Of a DNA stretch of 64,000 nucleotides, positions 36,314-44,625 are shown one piece after another. The notes beneath the pieces are model-generated. The model worked only from the letters and a program-made list of their open reading frames with translations, ran no database searches and was not told the DNA's origin. The stretch spans positions 1 through 64,000 of the forward strand of contig NZ_JAWXVZ010000005.1 in the NCBI RefSeq assembly GCF_033843645.1, written 5' to 3'. This DNA comes from Pseudovibrio zosterae. Its GTDB lineage: Bacteria; Pseudomonadota; Alphaproteobacteria; Rhizobiales; Stappiaceae. The position numbers and the translations under genes are program-made. Within the stretch, counting starts at the first letter, position 1. Every line of letters begins with the position of its first letter.

Positions 36314-36361
36314 TTAAGCGCGCCACCAACCCTGCAGAATCTGATGCGACAAAATAATCAT
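36314..36361 (-). CDS. trpL: trp operon leader peptide with tandem Trp codons
   Basis: A 15-codon open frame reading MIILSHQILQGWWRA and ending in TAA, located between a candidate promoter and the attenuator ahead of trpE(G). Two adjacent TGG codons lie near its end. Ribosome stalling there under tryptophan limitation would favour the antiterminator. A Shine-Dalgarno sequence is nearly absent and the promoter's expected start falls on the ATG, so the transcript may be leaderless, as reported for trpL of Sinorhizobium meliloti. In that species the peptide and the released leader RNA also act in trans; whether that holds here is unknown. Confidence 0.85.
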   Translation of the reverse strand: MIILSHQILQGWWRA

Positions 36362-36368
36362 GGCAAAC

Positions 36369-36397
36369 TGCTTACAACAGAGCACAGAAAGAGGCAA
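36369..36397 (-). promoter_or_regulatory. Candidate trpL promoter
   Basis: On the minus strand TTGCCT (36397-36392), 17 nt, TAAGCA (36374-36369), then 7 nt to the A of the trpL ATG. Spacing is ideal and the predicted start coincides with the start codon. Confidence 0.5.
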
Positions 36398-36410
36398 CGC
36401 CCTAATCTGT

Positions 36411-36446
36411 CAGGCCCCCGCCTGCTGAACAGCTATGTGGGGCCTG
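36411..36446. other. Long inverted repeat upstream of trpL
   Basis: CAGGCCCC (36411-36418) and GGGGCCTG (36439-36446) are perfect 8-bp arms separated by 20 nt that contain a small CTGCTGAACAG element. It lies between the trpL promoter and the divergent gene at 36618. A regulator site or a hairpin of an unseen transcript are both possible. The rest of 36447-36617 shows no gene. Confidence 0.4.
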
Positions 36447-36617
36447 CTTTGCCCGCAGTCCATCGCTACGGGGGCATGGTCCTGCCATGGGGCCACCTCA
36501 CGCAAATGTGCGCCTGCCCCTTGTTGTGTGGTTTAAGTAGTTTCCGATAGGTTAGGTCTGTCGGCTTTTGCCCATGCCAAGCGCCGCATCAGCATCTAAC
36601 GAAGAAGCGAGATCCCA

Positions 36618-37112
36618 ATGAGATCAAATGACATGAACCGCCGCAGGTTTCTCGTAGCCGCAGGGGCCGCCGGGCTGGTGCTGACCCAAAGCCCCCTTGC
36701 GCTCACGCTCCCGGCACAGGCCAAGGGCCTTGCCCCAACGCCCACCATGCGCGGCGGGGCCAACAACTACCGCCCCAATGCGCCCCTCGTGGACCGTTTG
36801 GGCTCCGGGTTCTGGGTCACCGGCACCGTTCGCCGGGCAGGGGATGGCGCACCGCTTTCCGGCGTGCGTATTCAGATTTGGGCCGCAACCACAATCGGCG
36901 GAGAGCGCGAGCCGCGAAATCACGGCAGCGTGCTGACCGCCGCCGATGGCACCTTCCGGCTGGAGACCGAGCAGATTGTTCCAAACTTCGGTGAGCCGCA
37001 CGCCCACCTTGCCTATGATGATGGCGCTTTCAAAACCGTGTTCTTGCGCCCGGTCATGCCAAGTGCCCGCGACACCTCAGTAAACGCGGATTTCGTTTTG
37101 GCTCCGGCCTGA
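36618..37112 (+). CDS. Tat-exported intradiol dioxygenase-like protein
   Basis: A 164-residue protein with a twin-arginine signal (NRRRFLVAAGAAGL, Ala-rich region to about 35) and a domain resembling the core of intradiol ring-cleavage dioxygenases (GVRIQIWAA, ADGTFRLET, EPHAHLAY). The His-x-His iron ligand pair is present in PHAHL. The two Tyr ligands of catechol and protocatechuate dioxygenases do not appear at the expected places, so ring-cleaving activity is doubtful. It is followed 19 nt later by a ferric-reductase-like membrane protein, suggesting a periplasmic redox partnership. ATG at 36633 is an alternative start. Confidence 0.75.
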   Translation: MRSNDMNRRRFLVAAGAAGLVLTQSPLALTLPAQAKGLAPTPTMRGGANNYRPNAPLVDRLGSGFWVTGTVRRAGDGAPLSGVRIQIWAATTIGGEREPRNHGSVLTAADGTFRLETEQIVPNFGEPHAHLAYDDGAFKTVFLRPVMPSARDTSVNADFVLAPA

Positions 37113-37131
37113 CGGGATTTTCGAAAGGAAC

Positions 37132-37779
37132 ATGGCCAAACAGCACAAGAACCTCGTCAGTTTTGGCATCTGGACAGGCATCGCGCTTCTGGTGGCGGTG
37201 CCGGTCGCTCTTGCCACCACAAGCCCCTATCTTGGCTACCGCAGCATGGCCTACATCATCGGCGGCTTCGCTGGCATTGCGGCGCTTGCCCTGTTCTTGC
37301 TGCAGCCCTTGCTTGCCCTTGGCGCGCTGCCGGGGGTGAACAAGGCGCACAGCCGTTTGTGGCACCGCTGGGTCGGTGCCAGCATTGTGGTGGCCGTGCT
37401 GCTTCATGTGGGCGGGCTCTACCTCACCAGCCCGGCGGACACAGTGGATGCGCTGCTGCTGGTCTCTCCCACCGCTTTTTCCATCTATGGCGTCATCGCC
37501 ATGTGGGGCGTTGTCTTCACGGCAGTGCTTGTGGTTTGCCGCCGCCGGTTGCGGCTGCGCTACTCCACTTGGCAGCTTGTTCACAATAGCCTTGCACTCG
37601 TGGTGGTCATCTCCACCGTCATCCATGCCGTGATGATCCAGGGGGCAATGGAAGAGGTCTCCAAATGGGTGCTGTGCGTGGCAGTTCTCGCCACAACCAC
37701 AGGCGCTCTGGCCCTCCATTGGGTGGTGAAACCCCTCTCACGACGGCGAAGGTTGGACCGCAAGGCCCTCTCAGACTAA
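37132..37779 (+). CDS. Ferric reductase-like transmembrane protein
   Basis: A 215-residue, mostly hydrophobic protein with about six helices and His residues placed as in heme-b membrane domains (HSRLWHRWVG, VLLHVGG, LVHNS, VIHAVM). This matches the ferric reductase-like/MsrQ-type domain. No flavin domain is present, so electrons must come from a partner. It forms a two-gene unit with the preceding Tat-exported protein. Confidence 0.82.
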   Translation: MAKQHKNLVSFGIWTGIALLVAVPVALATTSPYLGYRSMAYIIGGFAGIAALALFLLQPLLALGALPGVNKAHSRLWHRWVGASIVVAVLLHVGGLYLTSPADTVDALLLVSPTAFSIYGVIAMWGVVFTAVLVVCRRRLRLRYSTWQLVHNSLALVVVISTVIHAVMIQGAMEEVSKWVLCVAVLATTTGALALHWVVKPLSRRRRLDRKALSD

Positions 37780-37861
37780 CCGGAAACACCCGCGCCCTCC
37801 GCCCCGCAGCAGCACAGCACCAATCCGGTATAAAGTGCGATCCTCAACCCCATCCTCCCCA

Positions 37862-39775
37862 CTGGCGTCATGCCGGACAAGGGGAGCGCAGCGAGCCGCC
37901 GATCCGGTATCCAGTGTAATGTTGTCGATCCCTATCACCCCCCTCGGATGTCACACCGGACAAGGGGAGCGCAGCGAGCCGCTGATCCGGTATCCAGAGC
38001 TACAGGACACTGCGGGTGGGGTGACCGCCCGACTGGATCCCGCATCAAGTGCGGGATGACGGCGAGGTGTGTTGTTGGGTGGGCGTTTGGTGTGTTGCTG
38101 GGTGACGCAGTAGTATGTCGATAGGCGTTTTCGCCCTCACTCACTATGCCTGAAACGTCCTGAAAGACCTCCCACATCCATCCACCCCACCGGCGTCATA
38201 CCGGACAAGAGGAGCGCAGCGAGCCGCTGATCCGGTATCCAGAGCCACAGAGCGCGGCGGGTGGGCAGTCACCCGACTAGATCCCGCATCAAGTGCGGGA
38301 TGACTGTGAGGTGTGTTGCTGGGTGGGCGTGGTGATGTTAGGCAATGCTGCCAGCCTTCAAGAGATCTTGTTCCATAGAGACAGCGAGCGCCTGAATTGC
38401 TGGCGCTTGGCCCTTTCAGCGCCAGTGCGATCCTCAACCCCATCCTCCCCACCAGCGTCATACCGGACAAGGGGAGCGGAGCGAACCGCCGATCCGGTAT
38501 CCAGAGCTACAGGGTACGGTGGGTTGGGCGCTCGCCCGGCTGGATCCCGCATCAAGTGCGGGATGACAGTGGTGGTCTGAGGCAATGCTGCCAGCCCTNN
38601 NNNNNNNNNNNNNNNNNNNNNNNNNNNNNNNNNNNNNNNNNNNNNNNNNNNNNNNNNNNNNNNNNNNNNNNNNNNNNNNNNNNNNNNNNNNNNNNNNNCA
38701 AGAGATCTGGTGCCATGTAAACAGAAAACGCATTGCGGGATGGTGCGCAGCCCTTTCAGCGCCAGTGTGATCCTCAACCCCATCCACCCCACTGGCGTCA
38801 TGCCGGACAAGGGGAGCGCAGCGAGCCGCTGATCCGGTATCCAGAGCCACAGAGCGCGGCGGGTGGGCAGTCACCCGACTAGATCCCGCATCAAGTGCGG
38901 GATGACAGTGGTGGTCTGAGGCAATGCTGCCAGCCCTCAAGAGATCTGGTGCCATGTAAACAGAAAACGCATTGCGGGATGGTGCGCAGCCCTTTCAGCG
39001 CCAGTGTGATCCTCAACCCCATCCACCCCACTGGCGTCATGCCGGACAAGGGGAGCGCAGTGAGCCGCTGATCCGGTATCCAGAGCCACAGAGCGCGGCG
39101 GATGGGCAGTCACCCGACTGGATCCCGCATCAAGTGCGGGATGACGGTGAGGTGTGTTGCGGGGTGGGCGTTTGGTGTGTTGCTGGGTGACGCAGTAGTA
39201 TGTCGATAGGCGTTTTCGCCCTCACTCACTATGCCTGAAACGTCCTGAAAGACCTCCCACATCCATCCACCCCACCGGCGTCATACCGGACAAGAGGAGC
39301 GCAGCGAGCCGCTGATCCGGTATCCAGAGCCACAGAGCGCGGCGGGTGGGCAGTCACCCGACTAGATCCCGCATCAAGTGCGGGATGACGGCGAGGTGTG
39401 TTGCTGGGTGGGCGTTTAGTGTGTTGCAGGGTGACGGTGGTGTGTATCGGTAGGCCTTTTTGACCTCACTCACTATGGCTGAAACGTCCTGAAAGACCTC
39501 CCGCATCCATCCTCCCCACCAGCGTCATGCCGGACAATGGGAGCGCAGCGAGCCGCTGATCCGGTATCCAGAGCCACAGGGCACGGCGGGTGGTGCGCTT
39601 GCCCGGCTGGATCCCGCATCAAGTGCGGGATGACAGTTAGTAATCAAGCACGGGGTTGCCGGGCAATGGAACACGCGCGACTACCATCCCCTTGGATGTC
39701 ATGCCGGACCAGCGCAGCGCCGGTCCGGCATCCAGAGCCACAAGCCATAAGCCATGAGCCGCAGGGCAGGGGCTA
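37862..39775 (+). repeat. Array of long palindromic intergenic repeats, interrupted by an assembly gap
   Basis: Units begin with GTCATGCCGG or a close variant at about 37867, 37950, 38194, 38457, 38797, 39036, 39280, 39524 and 39698 (short). Each has a GATCCGGTATCCAGAGC box and most end in GGATCCCGCATCAAGTGCGG followed by GATGAC. Spacing is mostly 239-265 bp. A longer block at about 38091-38303 recurs nearly identically at 39176-39389, and a 239-bp unit starting CAAGAGATC is tandem at 38699 and 38938. The family is the reverse complement of the array at 15730-16985. No gene is supported here. Confidence 0.88.
38599..38698. other. Assembly gap of 100 N
   Basis: Exactly 100 undetermined bases. 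The left flank ends CCAGCCCT and the right flank begins CAAGAGATCT. In the intact copy at about 38930-38947 these two pieces are contiguous, so the gap falls within a tandem repeat and its true length is unknown. Confidence 0.98.
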
Positions 39776-39781
39776 GCGCCG

Positions 39782-40936
39782 CTAGGAAGCCGTTTCAATC
39801 AGCTGATCCAGGAAGCGCTCGCATTTCTGCATCTCGGAGATCTTGATGAACTCGTCCGGTTTGTGCGCCTGTTCGATGGAGCCCGGGCCCACCACCACGG
39901 TCGGAATGCCCAGCATTTGCTGGAACAGGCCACCTTCCGTGCCATAGGCCACCTTGGCATGATCGTTCCGCCCGGCAAGGCGCTTGGCCAGAATGGTCAC
40001 CGGTTCCTCCGCTTCCGTATCCAGCCCCGGAATTTCGGAGGACGGGATGAACTCGATATTGGCCTCAGGATAGACCTCTCGCATTTCAGGCAGCAGTTCT
40101 TCCATGGAATAGCGCTTGATTTCCGCAACACAGGCAGAAAGGCTCTCACGCGGCAACACGCGGAACTCAAACATCAGCTCACACTGTTCCGGCACGATGT
40201 TCAGTGCTGTCCCGCCGCGAATGACGCCTGTGTGCGCCGTAGAAAACGGCAGATCAAACAAGTCATCCCGTGGGCCAGCGGCCAGCTCCTTTGCCATCTG
40301 CTCAATCTTGTTCACGAAGCGAGCGGCGTAGTGAACCGCGTTCACCCCGTGCGGTGCCAGCGAGGAGTGGCAGGATAGTCCTGTAAACACAACGCTATAG
40401 GATGCCTTGGATTTGTGCGCCAACACCACCTGCATGTCCGTTGGCTCACCCACAAAGCAGGCTTCAACGTCAAGATCCCTGGTCTTCAGGTCCTCCAGAA
40501 GACCGCGCACACCGATGCAGCCCACTTCCTCGTCATAGGAAAACGCCAGGTGCAGCGGCTTTTTCAAACGCGCTTCCACCATCTTTGGCACCTTGGCAAG
40601 GCAGCAGGCCAGAAAGCCTTTCATGTCGCAGGTGCCACGGCCATAAAGCTTGCCGTCTTTTTCGGTCAAGGTGAACGGGTCCTGCGACCAGTCTTGCCCG
40701 GTAACAGGAACCACATCCGTATGTCCGGAGAGAATGTAGCCAGCCGCGTCGTCAGGGCCGATGGTCACAAACAGGTTCGCCTTTTCGCCAGTGTGGTCAT
40801 AGACCCGGTAAGGCTCCAGCCCAAATTCCTTGAGGTAGTCTTCAACCCAGTCAATGAGTGGCAGGTTTGAGTTGGCGCTCGCGGTATCAAAGCCAACCAG
40901 TTTGCTAAGGATTTCTGTACTGTTCATTCCACTCAT
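39782..40936 (-). CDS. argE: M20 family deacetylase, acetylornithine deacetylase-like
   Basis: A 384-residue zinc hydrolase. Metal-site motifs are SGHTDVVPV near 70-78 and GRGTCDMKG near 103-111, with the catalytic Glu in YDEEVG near 135. Sequence is ArgE-like, removing the acetyl group from N-acetylornithine. It is the last gene of a leftward transporter operon that starts with another M20 enzyme, so a catabolic role on N-acylated amino acids is as likely as arginine synthesis. ATG at 40927 (M4) is an alternative start. Confidence 0.85.
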   Translation of the reverse strand: MSGMNSTEILSKLVGFDTASANSNLPLIDWVEDYLKEFGLEPYRVYDHTGEKANLFVTIGPDDAAGYILSGHTDVVPVTGQDWSQDPFTLTEKDGKLYGRGTCDMKGFLACCLAKVPKMVEARLKKPLHLAFSYDEEVGCIGVRGLLEDLKTRDLDVEACFVGEPTDMQVVLAHKSKASYSVVFTGLSCHSSLAPHGVNAVHYAARFVNKIEQMAKELAAGPRDDLFDLPFSTAHTGVIRGGTALNIVPEQCELMFEFRVLPRESLSACVAEIKRYSMEELLPEMREVYPEANIEFIPSSEIPGLDTEAEEPVTILAKRLAGRNDHAKVAYGTEGGLFQQMLGIPTVVVGPGSIEQAHKPDEFIKISEMQKCERFLDQLIETAS

Positions 40937-41009
40937 TTCTCATTTTTCAAACCCGCGAGAGGCGTCCTCTCACGGGGAACTTGTTGCAGCAGGGGAAGGA
41001 CCCGCCTTC

Positions 41010-41912
41010 TCAAATGGCATCGTTCCAGAGCCACGCAGCACCGCGCACGCCAGAGCTATCTCCATGCAAGGCTTTGCGGATTGGAACTTCATACCCATCA
41101 GAGAAGATGTAGGGACGCATCGCACTTGGCAAGTCCTCGTAGAGTTCTTCCAGGTTAGACATTCCTCCACCAAGCACGAAACAATCCGGGTCCAGCAGGT
41201 TGGCGACCATGGCCATGGCGCGGGCAAGGCGGCTGACATAGCGCTCATAGGTCCCACGAGCCTGCGCATCCCCGTTGCGCATCAGCGCCACGATTTCCTT
41301 CCCCTTCAGCTTCGTGCCAGTGGCGTTTTCATAGTCCCACTGAAAGCCGGTGCCGGAGCATAAAAGGTCAATCGGGCTGTGCTGCCCGGTCCAGTTTGTC
41401 GGGCCGGGGTGCTCTTCAGGCCGGAGCCAGGGTACCGATGTGCTGCCCCATTCGCCTCCAATCCCGTTGGCACCGCGCAGCGGCTTGCCGTTGATGGCAA
41501 TGCCGGAGCCGCACCCCGTGCCGATGATGATGGCGTGGACCACGGCAAAGCCTGCCCCGGCACCATCCGTTGCCTCGGAAACCGCAAGACAGTTGGCATC
41601 GTTTTGAATGCGGATCGGGCGGCCCAACGCCTGTTCCAGATCCTTGTCCAATGGCTTGCCGTTCATCCAGGTTGAATTAGCATTTTTCACCAAACCTGAA
41701 GAAGGGGAGATGGAACCCGGAATACCAATGCCGACAGAGCCCCGTTGGCCGGTCGCTTCTTCAGCGGCTGAAACCAGACCGACAACCGCATCAATACAGC
41801 CATTGTAGTCATCGCGCGGCGTGTCCACGCGCTTGCGAAACATCTCTTCGCCCTGATCAGACAGTGCGATGATCTCGATCTTTGTGCCACCCCAATCAAG
41901 TCCAAGTCTCAT
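41010..41912 (-). CDS. ROK family sugar kinase lacking the zinc-binding motif
   Basis: A 300-residue ROK kinase, similar to fructokinase Mak. The phosphate motif LDWGGTKIE (about 4-12), NDANCLAVSE with the catalytic Asp and IIGTGCGSGIAI are present. The ROK zinc motif is not: where Mak has His and CYCGKQGC this protein has Ser and NWTGQHSP, so all four usual ligands are replaced. The start is ATG at 41912, with GGGAGGA upstream; the frame is open to 41987. Genes around it encode peptide-class transport and deacylation, pointing to an amino sugar or glycopeptide substrate (inference). Confidence 0.85.
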   Translation of the reverse strand: MRLGLDWGGTKIEIIALSDQGEEMFRKRVDTPRDDYNGCIDAVVGLVSAAEEATGQRGSVGIGIPGSISPSSGLVKNANSTWMNGKPLDKDLEQALGRPIRIQNDANCLAVSEATDGAGAGFAVVHAIIIGTGCGSGIAINGKPLRGANGIGGEWGSTSVPWLRPEEHPGPTNWTGQHSPIDLLCSGTGFQWDYENATGTKLKGKEIVALMRNGDAQARGTYERYVSRLARAMAMVANLLDPDCFVLGGGMSNLEELYEDLPSAMRPYIFSDGYEVPIRKALHGDSSGVRGAAWLWNDAI

Positions 41913-42116
41913 GGCCTGAACATCCTCCCATTTGATTTGCTTGGCGTAGTCTATGAGAACTCCCTCATATTTCACCAGCCCGCGCAATCACATAGTTGGG
42001 TATTCAGGCCCTGTAGGGGGGGCTGTTTTCGCGATGGTGCAGAAACTGCGCGTTTCATTCAAACCGACGCAAGATCAGCGCAAAGTTATCCCCCTTCAAA
42101 GGCCAAGGCGCTGGCC

Positions 42117-43766
42117 TTAGCTTTTTTGCCGAGCCGTTCTGGCCTTGATCTCGGCTTTGTGGCGCCGCTTCAAAGACGCGTTAAGGTCGGGTGCGGCGGC
42201 CACCAGCATGCGGGTGTAGGGGTGCTTTGGGTGGCGGAACACCTGCTCGGTGCTTCCTTCTTCGACAATCCGGCCGCCATTCATCACGATCACCCGGTCC
42301 GTAATGGCCTGCACAACGGACAAATCGTGACTGATAAACAGATAGGCAACGCCCAGCCTGTCCCTTAAATCTGCAAGCAAATCAAGAATTTGAGCACGGA
42401 TGGAAACGTCCAGAGCGGATACCGGCTCATCGGCCACAATCAGCTGTGGTTCGGTCACAAGCGCCCGGGCAATGGCAATGCGTTGCCGCTGCCCGCCAGA
42501 AAACTCGTGGGGGTACTTGTGGGCATCCTGCGGCTTCAGGCCCACGGCTTCCAGCGCGGCAATCACCTTGCCGTTCTTGGCCGTCTCGGAGATCTCGTGA
42601 CGCAAAAGGTGCAGCGGCTCTGCTACCGTCTTGGCGATCGTGTGACGGGGGTCAAAGCTGCCATAGGGATCCTGAAAAACCGCCTGAATTCCGCGCTTTA
42701 GCGCCTTTCCTTCCTTGTGAGACACCTCAAACGGGTTCTTGCCAAGAAAGCTGATATGCCCCTTGGTGGGCTCTTCCAAACCAAGCACTGTTCGGGCAAG
42801 GGTGGATTTTCCGCATCCGCTTTCGCCCACAAGCCCAACGGATTCATGGGGCAGTATGCGCAGAGACACCGTGTTCACGGCCGTATGGTACTGACGCTTT
42901 TCAAAGACAGAGCGTTTTGGCAGCGGATAGGTGCGCACCAACCCCTCAACCGCAAGCAATGGTTTGGCTTCCGGGTCCAACGGCCGCGTGCGCGCTTTGG
43001 GAATGTGGCTGGAGGCTTCAACCAGTTCCTGTGAGTAGGGGTGGGACAGGGTTCGGAACAGCTGGCCGGTTGGCCCATGTTCAACGATTTCCCCGTCCTT
43101 CATGATGGCAACTCGGTCAGCCATATCGGCCACCACGGCAAGGTCATGGCTGATCAGCAGCAGGGACATCTGGTCCTTGCGAACAATTTCCTTAAGCAGA
43201 GCAAGGATTTGCGCCTGAATGGTCACGTCGAGCGCTGTTGTTGGCTCATCCGCAATCAAGAAGCGCGGCTTGCAGGCGATGGCCATGGCAATGACGACGC
43301 GCTGCCTTTGTCCCCCTGAGAGCTGGTGCGGATAACGGTCCAGCATATGATTGTCGAAGGGCAGGCCCACACGCTCCAGCACCTTCTGAGTGCGCTCCAG
43401 TGCCCGTTGCCGGGTCATCTTGAAGTGCCACAGCAAGCCTTCACTCACCTGATCGCCGATGGTCTTGGTGGGGTTCAGCGCCGTCATGGGCTCTTGAAAC
43501 ACCATGGAGATGGACCGACCCCGGACCTCATTCATGGTGCGCTCGGAAGCGCCTACAATCTCATGCTTTTTATAGCGAATGGAACCGTCTTGCGTGGCGC
43601 CATCTGGCAGCAGCTGCATGGCCGCCAAGGCACTCATGGATTTGCCGGAGCCACTTTCGCCCACTAGCCCGAGTATCTCGCCCTTGGCAAGGGAGAAGCT
43701 CACGTTCTTCAGGATCGGTGTTCCGTTTATGGAAACACTCAGGTTTTTTGCGGAGAAAACGGCCAT
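42117..43766 (-). CDS. ABC transporter, fused double ATP-binding protein (peptide class)
   Basis: A 549-residue protein with two nucleotide-binding domains, each complete: Walker A GESGSGKS and GESGCGKS, signature LSGGQRQR and FSGGQRQR, Walker B IADEPTTALD and VADEPVSALD. It powers the two permeases encoded just upstream; its ATG overlaps the preceding stop by 1 nt. A 6-bp hairpin (42099-42118) covers its stop codon. Downstream by about 200 nt lies the ROK kinase gene. Confidence 0.94.
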   Translation of the reverse strand: MAVFSAKNLSVSINGTPILKNVSFSLAKGEILGLVGESGSGKSMSALAAMQLLPDGATQDGSIRYKKHEIVGASERTMNEVRGRSISMVFQEPMTALNPTKTIGDQVSEGLLWHFKMTRQRALERTQKVLERVGLPFDNHMLDRYPHQLSGGQRQRVVIAMAIACKPRFLIADEPTTALDVTIQAQILALLKEIVRKDQMSLLLISHDLAVVADMADRVAIMKDGEIVEHGPTGQLFRTLSHPYSQELVEASSHIPKARTRPLDPEAKPLLAVEGLVRTYPLPKRSVFEKRQYHTAVNTVSLRILPHESVGLVGESGCGKSTLARTVLGLEEPTKGHISFLGKNPFEVSHKEGKALKRGIQAVFQDPYGSFDPRHTIAKTVAEPLHLLRHEISETAKNGKVIAALEAVGLKPQDAHKYPHEFSGGQRQRIAIARALVTEPQLIVADEPVSALDVSIRAQILDLLADLRDRLGVAYLFISHDLSVVQAITDRVIVMNGGRIVEEGSTEQVFRHPKHPYTRMLVAAAPDLNASLKRRHKAEIKARTARQKS

Positions 43767-44623
43767 CAGCGGATCCTCCGTCTCAGGCGAGGATCAAGCA
43801 GATCGCGCAGCCCATCTCCCAGAAGGTTGAAGCCCAACACACTGACAACAATGGCTAATCCGGGATACAGCGCCAGCTGCGGTGCAAACGCCATCATGGT
43901 TTGCGCTTCATTCAGCATGCGCCCCCAGCTCGCCAGCGGCGGCTGCGGCCCAAGGCCAAGATAGGACAGGCCAGCCTCTGCCAATATGCCAAGTGAAAGC
44001 TGTATGGTCGCCTGTACGATCAAAAGATTGGCGATGTTCGGCAGCACGTGTTCAAGCGTAATGCGCAGGCCGCTTTTGCCAGAAAGGCGTGCCGCCAGCA
44101 GGAAATCCCGTCCTGAAAGCGACAGGGCACCCCCACGCGCAACACGTGCAAACACGGGAATGTTGAAAACGCCAATGGCGATTACTGCGTTCACAGCTCC
44201 CGGTCCGAGGAGCGCGGTGATAAGGATGGCCGAGAGAATTGCTGGAAACGCAAAAATCAGGTCGTTGGTGCGCATAACCGCTTCTTCCACAAGCCCGCGT
44301 TTTGTGGCGGCCAACAGTCCGAGCGGCACGCCAAAGAGCAGGCCGATGCCTACAGCAATCAGCGCCACAACGATGGAGGTTCGCGCGCCAATCATCAGCA
44401 TGGAAAGGATGTCGCGGCCGTACTGATCGGTCCCCAGCCAATGCTGACTGCTGGAAGCTTGAAGCCGGTTTGCCACGTTCAGGCTGTCAATGGCGTGAGG
44501 GGTCCAGAACAGGCTGATAAAGCCCGCAATCAAAATTAGTGAGGCAAGACAGAGGCCTATAAGGAAGGAGCGGCTCTTCCATGCCCGGCGGAAGGGGTGG
44601 ATTGGGGCTTCAAAAGTGTCCAT
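43766..44623 (-). CDS. ABC transporter permease (DppC class)
   Basis: A 285-residue inner-membrane permease of normal length. LGTDQYGRDILSMLMIGAR near 65 and the LSYLGLGPQPPLASWGRML motif near 225 are standard for DppC/OppC proteins. It is 2 nt downstream of the partner permease gene and overlaps the ATPase gene by 1 nt, so the three are translated as a tight block. Confidence 0.94.
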   Translation of the reverse strand: MDTFEAPIHPFRRAWKSRSFLIGLCLASLILIAGFISLFWTPHAIDSLNVANRLQASSSQHWLGTDQYGRDILSMLMIGARTSIVVALIAVGIGLLFGVPLGLLAATKRGLVEEAVMRTNDLIFAFPAILSAILITALLGPGAVNAVIAIGVFNIPVFARVARGGALSLSGRDFLLAARLSGKSGLRITLEHVLPNIANLLIVQATIQLSLGILAEAGLSYLGLGPQPPLASWGRMLNEAQTMMAFAPQLALYPGLAIVVSVLGFNLLGDGLRDLLDPRLRRRIR

Positions 44624-44625
44624 AC

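Noticed and set aside
36212..36550. 112-codon open frame on the plus strand over the trp leader
   Set aside because: It crosses the trpL attenuator antisense and shows no protein features.
37862..39775. Several short open frames in the second repeat block, some running into the gap
   Set aside because: They recur in every repeat copy, have no ribosome sites or domains and include undetermined bases.
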